Shown piece by piece: positions 1-5,787 of a stretch of DNA of 10,570 bases. The DNA comes from an uncultured Eubacteriales bacterium. Its GTDB lineage: Bacteria > Bacillota > Clostridia > Christensenellales > CAG-138. The stretch lies in the NCBI GenBank assembly GCA_900542615.1, contig UQOG01000068.1:1-10570 (forward strand), given 5' to 3'. Below the pieces are notes generated by a model. The model made no database searches, was not told the origin of the DNA, and saw nothing but the letters and a program-made list of their open reading frames with translations. The translations under genes were made by a program, and so were the position numbers. How positions within the stretch are numbered: position 1 is the first letter of the stretch; each line of letters starts with the position of its first letter.

Positions 1-48
1 CTTCTTGCCCAGGGGGCCGCCGGTGCCTTGGTGGGCTTCCGGCGCCGC

Positions 49-163
49 GGGGGGGCGGCGGCGTTTGGCAGGCCGGGGGCCCATGGGCCCCCGGCCTGCC
101 AAACCAAAGCCGGGGCCCATGGCCCCGGCTTTGTGGGCGCTATGCGCCCCCCGCCGCCCCCCC
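49..163. repeat. GC-rich cloverleaf-like inverted-repeat element downstream of hemZ
   Basis: A 13-bp perfect outer stem (49-61 with 151-163) closes three hairpins packed end to end: 63-104 (21-bp arms), 105-133 (13-bp arms, loop CAT) and 135-149 (6-bp arms, loop TAT). Only bases 62, 134 and 150 are unpaired at the junction. The structure can form in RNA from either strand or as a DNA cruciform. It lies 78 bases after the hemZ stop. No T tract follows any arm on either strand, so it is not a classical intrinsic terminator, though it could stop or stabilise the hemZ transcript end. It may be a REP- or MITE-like dispersed element. The pairing is seen directly; the role is unknown. Confidence 0.75.
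63..104. repeat. Perfect 42-base palindrome
   Basis: Bases 63-83 are the exact reverse complement of 84-104, centred on CCATGG. Arms begin GTTTGGCAGGCC and run into a G5C3 block. There is no spacer, so a hairpin would need to open about four central bases. It forms the first arm of the larger element at 49-163. The neighbouring arm (105-133) shares the GGCCCATGG-type centre, which suggests that the arms are related by duplication. Confidence 0.9.
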
Positions 164-241
164 CGGGGACGCAGCGCTTCCAGCCTCCCCCCGTCCAAAC
201 CGGGGACGCCCCCGCTAGGGACGCTTAGGGTTCCCCGCGGC

Positions 242-1726
242 CTATTCCAGGCCGAACAGGCTGCGCTTTTGCTGGTTCACGGTGGATAGCTTGGCGATAT
301 AGGTTTCGATGTCCTTGGGATTGGGGATCCGCTCCACCCGGCGCTCCCCGCCGAAGATGCGCTTGCTCATGGCCCCGGCCCCATGGGCCAGGATGGAGGT
401 GGTCTCCTCCATCATATCCACATTGTACAAGCAAATGGCCTTGGGCTTGGCATAGCCCACGTTTTCCAAATTTCCCCGCATATACTTTTGCCGGTACATA
501 TAGTAGGGGATCAGGCCCATCCGGGCAGCCGTCAAACGGCCCATGCCCACCATCTGCTCCACCGTCTGGGGCGCTGGCAGGGGGTATTCCGCCAGATGGG
601 CTTTCAAGCCGGAGGAACGCTTGATGGCCAAGGTGTGCACCGTCAGGTTTTCCGGGGCCATGCGTTGGATCTCCTCCAGGGTGCGGGCCATATCCGCAAC
701 GTCCTCCCCAGGCAGGCCGGCGATCAGGTCCATATTGATGCTGGCAAATCCGATTTCCCGAGCCATGGCATAACAGGCCCGGATATCCGCCGGGGTGTGC
801 TGGCGTCCAATGCGGACGAGGGTTTTCTCATTCATGGTTTGGGGATTGATGGAGATCCGGCCCACGCCCAGATCCCGCATCAGGGTCAACTTTTCCCGGG
901 TGATAGTATCCGGCCTTCCCGCCTCCACCGTCAGCTCTCTGCCGTAGCCGCCATAGGCGTCCAGGGCGCATTCCAGCACCTGGGCCAGCTCGTCTCGGGT
1001 CAATACGGTAGGGGTACCCCCGCCCACATACATAGCCCGCAGGGTATAGCCTGCCTCCCGCATCAAGGCGGCCCCCATGCGGATATCCGCCTGCAAGGCG
1101 GCTAGATAGGCCGCCATATCGGTTTTGGGGCCCCGGACCTGGCTCAGAAAAGAGCAATAAAGGCACCGGGTGGCGCAAAAGGGGATGCCGATGTATACGT
1201 CCAGATCCCTAGGCGTCTGCTCCCGCAGCACCGGGGCCTGGGCGGCGTTGATCTCCGCGCACAGCCGCAGCTTGTCCAGGGATACGTCGAATTCCTCCTG
1301 CATGATCCGCTTGGCTTCCTCGGGGCCCTCCCCCTCCACCAGCTCCCGGAGCAGCCGGGTGGGCCGGATGCCCGTCAGGGAGCCCCAGGGCAGCTTAGCT
1401 TCCGGAAAGAGCCTGCACAGCGCCCGAAACATGGCGATCTTCACGCAGCGTTTTTCATACCGCTTTTGCACCAATTCGTTGCCCACCACCGGGGGATAGG
1501 CATAGGTATATTCCGTCTGGCGCAAGCTGCCCTCCTGCATGTAGGCGGCCTTGGCATGGGCCTGCCAGGTCTCCCCCAGCTCCAAGATCACGCTAGCTTC
1601 CCCCTCCCCCGGAGCCAGGGGCCCGATCTCCTCCAGGGGGATCACCTCAGGATCTGGGAAAAACAGCCGGATCTCCTCGGCGATGTCGTTGAAAAACCCA
1701 GGCCGGTTGGTATAGAGCCTTACCAT
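242..1726 (-). CDS. hemZ: Coproporphyrinogen dehydrogenase HemZ-like radical SAM protein
   Basis: A 494-residue radical SAM enzyme of the HemN/HemZ group. This family is linked to oxygen-independent oxidative decarboxylation of coproporphyrinogen III in haem synthesis, but HemZ is also common in clostridia without an obvious haem pathway, so the substrate here is uncertain. The SAM [4Fe-4S] motif is Cys184-x3-Cys188-x2-Cys191. It is followed by GGGTPT (235-240), VEAGRPDT (267-274) and NPQTMN (294-299), all typical of the family. An N-terminal extension of about 170 residues carrying LTGIRPTRLL (118-127) separates HemZ from HemN. The ATG overlaps the stop of the upstream MBL-fold gene by 7 bases and lacks a strong ribosome binding site, so translational coupling is likely. 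It is the last recognisable gene of the minus-strand run. Length is normal and no frame damage is seen. Confidence 0.93.
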   Translation of the reverse strand: MVRLYTNRPGFFNDIAEEIRLFFPDPEVIPLEEIGPLAPGEGEASVILELGETWQAHAKAAYMQEGSLRQTEYTYAYPPVVGNELVQKRYEKRCVKIAMFRALCRLFPEAKLPWGSLTGIRPTRLLRELVEGEGPEEAKRIMQEEFDVSLDKLRLCAEINAAQAPVLREQTPRDLDVYIGIPFCATRCLYCSFLSQVRGPKTDMAAYLAALQADIRMGAALMREAGYTLRAMYVGGGTPTVLTRDELAQVLECALDAYGGYGRELTVEAGRPDTITREKLTLMRDLGVGRISINPQTMNEKTLVRIGRQHTPADIRACYAMAREIGFASINMDLIAGLPGEDVADMARTLEEIQRMAPENLTVHTLAIKRSSGLKAHLAEYPLPAPQTVEQMVGMGRLTAARMGLIPYYMYRQKYMRGNLENVGYAKPKAICLYNVDMMEETTSILAHGAGAMSKRIFGGERRVERIPNPKDIETYIAKLSTVNQQKRSLFGLE

Positions 1727-2364
1727 TGGTCCGCCGCCAGCTTCATGTAAGGGTTGTAGCGCCGCTCATGCTCCAGCGTAGTGGCGCCGCCATGGCCGGG
1801 CAGGAGCTTATAGTCCCCCTCCAGGTCAAACAATTCCCGCCGAATGGAAGCCTGTAGGGTGGCCGGGTTCCCGCCGGGCAGGTCGCAGCGGCCCACGTTC
1901 TCCTGGAAGATGGTATCCCCCACGAAGATCACCCGGTCGGGGGCATAGATGTAACAGGTGCCTCCCAGGGTATGGCCGGGGGTGGCGGCTACCCGGAGGG
2001 GGATGCCCGCCGGGGCGATCTGTTCGCCCCCTGAAAGCTCCACATCCGCCTGGCAGGGTTCCACGGGATAGATGCCCCGGCCCAGGCTGAAGGCGGGGTC
2101 GTGGAGGCCCACCGCGTCCGGCTTGCCGATGTACACTTTGGCGCCGGCCTGCTGCAAGCGGGCCACTCCCAGGATGTGGTCATAATGGCAATGGGTCAGC
2201 AGCACCGCCTTACAGGTAAGGCCCCGCTCCTGCAAAAAGGGCAGCACCCGGGGCCGGATATCCGCCGGGTCCACCACAAAGCATTCGCCTTCGTTGCCGC
2301 CGGATACCACATAGGTGTTGACCCCCATGGGGCCTGTATGGAGGCATTCAATATGTATGGTCAT
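1720..2364 (-). CDS. MBL-fold metallo-hydrolase, glyoxalase II-like
   Basis: A 214-residue cytoplasmic metallo-beta-lactamase-fold hydrolase of the small glyoxalase II/YcbL-like group. All metal ligands are visible: His58, His60, Asp62 and His63 in THCHYDH, then His131 in TPGHTLGG, Asp150 in VGDTIF, and His191 in LPGHGG. The GRCDLPGG segment (158-165) is the family's usual GRxDLPGG. It is likely a thioester or related hydrolase, but the substrate cannot be read from sequence. The C-terminal lid of full glyoxalase II is absent, as is normal for this short group. The ATG at 2364 is preceded by AAAGGA at suitable spacing. The gene sits 60 bases after dtd and its stop overlaps the start of hemZ, an arrangement I recall as common in Clostridia. 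Confidence 0.9.
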   Translation of the reverse strand: MTIHIECLHTGPMGVNTYVVSGGNEGECFVVDPADIRPRVLPFLQERGLTCKAVLLTHCHYDHILGVARLQQAGAKVYIGKPDAVGLHDPAFSLGRGIYPVEPCQADVELSGGEQIAPAGIPLRVAATPGHTLGGTCYIYAPDRVIFVGDTIFQENVGRCDLPGGNPATLQASIRRELFDLEGDYKLLPGHGGATTLEHERRYNPYMKLAADQW

Positions 2365-2424
2365 GGGTCATTTCCTTTCTATGGAGAATCAAGTTATCCC
2401 TTCGCGCCCCGCCATAAGGCAAGG

Positions 2425-2871
2425 TCAAAACAGCCGTTTGCTTTCCAATAGGATGGTCACCGGCCCATCGTTCACCAAAGCGACCTGCATTTCCGCCCCA
2501 AAGCGGCCGGTCTCCACCGGCACGGACTGGGACAGCCGCCGGATGGCGTATTCGTAAAGGGGGATGGCCTGTTCCGGCCGGGCGGCCTTGATGAAGCTGG
2601 GTCTGCGGCCATGGCGGGCGTCCCCGTAGAGGGTAAACTGGGAGATCAGCAGGATCGCCCCGTTCACATCCAGGATGCCCCGGTTCATCTTGCCCTGGTC
2701 GTCCTCAAAGACCCGCAGGCCGATGATCTTATCGCAGATATAGTCCGCATCCTGCTCCGTATCCACGTCCTCGATGCCCAGCAGCACCATATACCCCCGG
2801 CCGATTTGGCCCACGGTATCCCGGCCGATGGTCACCCTTGCTTCTGAAACCCGTTGAATAACCGCTCGCAT
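2425..2871 (-). CDS. dtd: D-aminoacyl-tRNA deacylase
   Basis: A 148-residue DTD, which hydrolyses D-amino acids (and glycine mischarged on tRNA-Ala) from tRNA as a chiral proofreading step. The N-terminus MRAVIQRV is characteristic. Both active-site signatures are present: SQFTL (77-81) with Thr80, and NDGPVT (134-139), which holds the Gly-cisPro pair that makes the site reject L-aminoacyl-tRNA. RHGRRPSF (86-93) is also family-typical. The length matches the usual 145-150. The ATG lies only 3 bases after the relA stop with no good Shine-Dalgarno sequence, so it is probably translated by coupling to relA. The relA-dtd pairing is conserved across Firmicutes. Confidence 0.96.
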   Translation of the reverse strand: MRAVIQRVSEARVTIGRDTVGQIGRGYMVLLGIEDVDTEQDADYICDKIIGLRVFEDDQGKMNRGILDVNGAILLISQFTLYGDARHGRRPSFIKAARPEQAIPLYEYAIRRLSQSVPVETGRFGAEMQVALVNDGPVTILLESKRLF

Positions 2872-2874
2872 ACC

Positions 2875-5151
2875 TTATACATTGATCCGGTAGACCCGGT
2901 TGACCCCCCGGATCTTGCCGATGCTCTTGAGGATATTATCCAGCTGCTCCGCGCTCACCACGTCGAAGGAAAGCTGGACCCATACGATGTCGTTTTTGTC
3001 AGTTTTGGCGCTCATGGTCACGATGGAGATGTTCATATTGGCCAGCACCTGGGATACCTCCATCAAAAGGCCGGTGCGCTCCTGGCCCTCCACCTGGATG
3101 GAGGCGGTATAGGAGCTCTTGGCGTCCCCGGCCCAGCGTGCCTCCACGATCCGGTCGGGGTCCAGCATCAGGTCCCCGATGTTGGGGCAATCCTTCCGGT
3201 GGATGGACACCCCCCGGCCCCGGGTCACATAGCCCAATATGTCGTCCCCGGGCAAGGGGCTGCAACAGCGGGCAAAGCGCACCGCCATATCCGCGTTCCC
3301 CTGGACGATGACCCCGGCGTTGTGGCCGGATTTTTCCGGCGCCCGGCCGTCCCCGGCCTCCAGGCTCTCCAGCCGCTCCCGCAGGGCGGCCTCCCGCCGC
3401 TCCTTGCGCACCTGCTCCAATAGCTTGTGGGTCACCTGGCCGGTGGTCACGCCCCCATAGCCCACGGCCGCGTAAATATCCTCCGGCTCGTTCATGTTGA
3501 ACCGCTTGAGCAGCTCCGCAAAATATTCGCTTTTTGCCGCCTCCGCAAAGGTATAACCCTGGCGCTTGAGGGATTCGGCGATCATTTCCTTGCCCCGCTG
3601 GACGTTTTCCGCCCGGTTGGCCTTTTTGAACCACTGGCGGATCTTGGCCTTGGCCTGCTGGGTCTTGACGATCTTGAGCCAGTCCCGGCTGGGGGAGGCG
3701 TTGGGGGAGGTGATGATCTCCACCACGTCGTTGTTTTTCAGCTTGTAATCCAGCCGCACAATGGCGCCGTTCACCTTGGCGTGCTGGGTCTGGTTACCCA
3801 CGTTGGAGTGGATGCGGTAGGCGAAATCCAGGGGGGTGCTGCCGGTGACCAGGTCGATGATCCGGCCCTGGGGGGTAAGCACATAGACGTAGTCGCTGAA
3901 GAAGTCCTTGCGGATGTTCTCCACAAACTCCCGGGTGGTATCGCTGTAGTTTTCCATCTCCAGGGCTTCCCGCAGCCAAGCCAGCTTGCTGTCCAGGTCG
4001 TCTTGGGAGCCCCGGCCCTCCTTGTACATCCAGTGGGCCGCGATGCCGTATTCCGCCGCCCGGTGCATTTCATGGGTGCGGATCTGCACCTCGAAGGGCA
4101 TCCCGCTCCCCTCCCCGGAAAACAGGGTGGTATGGATGGAGCGGTACATATTGGTTTTAGGCATGGCGATATAGTCCTTAAACCGCCCCGGCACCGGCCG
4201 CCACAGGCTGTGGATCAGGCCCAAGGCCGCGTAGCAGTCCTTCACCGTATTCACGATGACCCGCACGGCGATCAGGTCGTAGATCTCCTCCAGCTCCTTG
4301 TTCTGCTTGACCAGCTTTTTATAGATGCTGTACAAATGCTTCGGCCGGCCGCTGACCTGGGCCTCAATCCCGGAGGCGGCCAGCTGCTCCTCCACGGTGG
4401 CGATCACCGTGTTCAGGGTGCGCATGTGCTCCGCCTGCTGGGGGGCGATGGCGCTCTTGAGCTTGCGGTACTCCTCCGGCCAGATGTACATAAAGCACAG
4501 GTCTTCCAGCTCGCACTTGATGGCCCCCATGCCGAACCGGTGGGCCAGGGGCGCGTAAACCTCCAGGGTCTCCTTGGCCTTGCGGATGCGCTTTTCCTCG
4601 CAGCAATATTCCAGGGTGCGCATGTTGTGGAGCCGGTCCGCCAGCTTGATGATCACCACCCGCACGTCCTTGGCGATGGCCAGGAACATCTTGCGCAGGT
4701 TTTCCGCCTGGGCTTCCTCCCGGGTCACCAGCTCCCGATTACCGGTCTTGGTCAACTTGGTGACCCCGTCCACCATCTCGGCGATGTCCTTACCGAACAG
4801 GTTGGCCAGCTTCTGGGCGTCCACGTCCTTGCCGTCCTCGATCACATCGTGGAGCAACCCGGCGATCACCGTATGGCTATCCATGCCCATTTCGCTGAGC
4901 ATGATGGCTACCTGCTCCGGATGGATGTAATAGGGCTCCCCGCTTTCCCGCTTCTGATCCGCGTGGGTCTGCTTGGCAAAGTCGATGGCCTTTTGCAGCA
5001 GCTCCATCTCCCCGGGGGTGAACTTGGGTGCGCAGGCTTTTATGAGGGCGTCCTGACCATCTCCCTGTTCTACCGTTGCCGGTAGGGCAGGGACAGGTTC
5101 CGCGATGGCAAGCTCCAGACGCTCCTTTTCTTTTTGTTCCATTTGCTCCAT
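2875..5151 (-). CDS. relA: Bifunctional (p)ppGpp synthetase/hydrolase (RelA/SpoT family)
   Basis: A 758-residue long RSH protein that makes and degrades the alarmone (p)ppGpp. Domains in order: an HD hydrolase (about 45-200) with His77, HDVIED (101-106) and Asp172 in ADRLHNMRTL; a synthetase (about 255-380) with RFKD at 323-326 and FEVQIRT (353-359); a TGS domain (about 420-482); a zinc-finger/conserved-cysteine region around Cys629-Cys630; and a C-terminal ACT domain (about 684-758). The intact HD residues plus RFKD (rather than EFDD) indicate a bifunctional Rel. A GTG six bases upstream is in frame, but AGGAGG at 5159-5164 is 7 bases from the ATG at 5151 and only 1 from the GTG, so I place the start at 5151. 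The gene follows apt after a hairpin and is followed 3 bases later by dtd. Confidence 0.96.
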   Translation of the reverse strand: MEQMEQKEKERLELAIAEPVPALPATVEQGDGQDALIKACAPKFTPGEMELLQKAIDFAKQTHADQKRESGEPYYIHPEQVAIMLSEMGMDSHTVIAGLLHDVIEDGKDVDAQKLANLFGKDIAEMVDGVTKLTKTGNRELVTREEAQAENLRKMFLAIAKDVRVVIIKLADRLHNMRTLEYCCEEKRIRKAKETLEVYAPLAHRFGMGAIKCELEDLCFMYIWPEEYRKLKSAIAPQQAEHMRTLNTVIATVEEQLAASGIEAQVSGRPKHLYSIYKKLVKQNKELEEIYDLIAVRVIVNTVKDCYAALGLIHSLWRPVPGRFKDYIAMPKTNMYRSIHTTLFSGEGSGMPFEVQIRTHEMHRAAEYGIAAHWMYKEGRGSQDDLDSKLAWLREALEMENYSDTTREFVENIRKDFFSDYVYVLTPQGRIIDLVTGSTPLDFAYRIHSNVGNQTQHAKVNGAIVRLDYKLKNNDVVEIITSPNASPSRDWLKIVKTQQAKAKIRQWFKKANRAENVQRGKEMIAESLKRQGYTFAEAAKSEYFAELLKRFNMNEPEDIYAAVGYGGVTTGQVTHKLLEQVRKERREAALRERLESLEAGDGRAPEKSGHNAGVIVQGNADMAVRFARCCSPLPGDDILGYVTRGRGVSIHRKDCPNIGDLMLDPDRIVEARWAGDAKSSYTASIQVEGQERTGLLMEVSQVLANMNISIVTMSAKTDKNDIVWVQLSFDVVSAEQLDNILKSIGKIRGVNRVYRINV

Positions 5152-5158
5152 GCCCACA

Positions 5159-5164
5159 CCTCCT
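5159..5164 (-). promoter_or_regulatory. Ribosome binding site deciding the relA start
   Basis: AGGAGG on the minus strand, 7 bases before the ATG at 5151. The competing GTG at 5157 is only 1 base away, which is too close for initiation. Confidence 0.8.
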
Positions 5165-5209
5165 AAAAAACATCCCGCGGGAATAAGCGCAATTCTCTAT
5201 AAATACAAC

Positions 5210-5245
5210 GGGAGAGACCAGCGGTAATGGCCGCTGATCTCTCCC
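5210..5245 (-). terminator. Hairpin between apt and relA, possible leaky terminator
   Basis: GGGAGAGA (5210-5217) pairs with TCTCTCCC (5238-5245), and AGCGG (5220-5224) pairs with CCGCT (5231-5235) above a 2x2 internal mismatch, leaving a 6-base loop. It starts 10 bases after the apt stop. On the minus strand it is followed by GTTGTATTTATAG, a U-rich but interrupted tail, so termination may be partial. It could set relA expression relative to the upstream genes or end a recJ-apt transcript. The structure is seen directly; the function is inferred. Confidence 0.55.
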
Positions 5246-5255
5246 CCAATGCCTG

Positions 5256-5768
5256 TCAATAGCTGACCGCTGCGTCCACGTCGTAATCCTGCAGCAGTGT
5301 TCGGCCACCCAGGTCGGAAAGCTCGATGGCAAATCGGGCGGCTACCACCTGTCCCCCCGCCTGTTCCACCAAGCGTATGGTGGCAAGGGCCGTACCGCCG
5401 GTAGCCAAAAGGTCGTCCACGACCAATACCCGCTGGCCGGGCTGGATGGAATCCGTATGGATCTCCAGGGCGTCGGTGCCATATTCCAAGGCATACTCGT
5501 GGCGGATGGTATCGCAGGGCAGCTTGCCGGGCTTACGGGCCAATACAAAGCCAGCGCCCAAGGCATAAGCCAGGGCAGACCCCAGCACAAAGCCCCGGGC
5601 TTCCGGGCCCACCACCAAATCCACCTGTTTGCCGCCCAGGCTCTCCACAATGCCGTCGATCAATTGCCGGTAGGCAGCCGGATCTTTAAACAGGGTTGTT
5701 ACGTCCCGAAAGAGAATGCCCTCTTTGGGGAAATCCGGGATGGTACGAATGGTATCCTTAAGATCCAT
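5256..5768 (-). CDS. apt: Adenine phosphoribosyltransferase
   Basis: A 170-residue APRT, converting adenine and PRPP to AMP plus pyrophosphate in purine salvage. The PRPP-binding loop is VLVVDDLLATGGTA (114-127) with the two acidic residues Asp118 and Asp119. FRDVT (20-24), PEARGF (55-60) and RKPGKLP (78-84) are family landmarks. The reading frame stays open 19 codons further upstream, but those residues do not look like APRT and overlap the end of recJ. The ATG at 5768 has AGGAGG close upstream and gives the standard N-terminus and length. It lies 19 bases after recJ. The recJ-apt-relA order links purine salvage with (p)ppGpp synthesis and is conserved in Clostridia. Confidence 0.96.
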   Translation of the reverse strand: MDLKDTIRTIPDFPKEGILFRDVTTLFKDPAAYRQLIDGIVESLGGKQVDLVVGPEARGFVLGSALAYALGAGFVLARKPGKLPCDTIRHEYALEYGTDALEIHTDSIQPGQRVLVVDDLLATGGTALATIRLVEQAGGQVVAARFAIELSDLGGRTLLQDYDVDAAVSY

Positions 5769-5787
5769 GGTTTTCCTCCTGCTGATA

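Noticed and set aside
49..163. tRNA or tmRNA-like gene
   Set aside because: The cloverleaf-like fold has arm lengths, loops and GC content unlike tRNA, with no T-loop, anticodon loop or CCA-type acceptor end.
383..1105. 240-codon plus-strand open frame opposite hemZ
   Set aside because: Antisense shadow of a well-supported radical SAM gene, with the same His/Gln/Gly-rich bias as other shadows here.
3427..5085. 552-codon open frame on the plus strand opposite relA
   Set aside because: It is fully antisense to a canonical RelA/SpoT gene. Its composition (His, Gly, Leu, Val, Asp rich) is what the reverse of a GC-rich gene gives, and no domain is recognisable.
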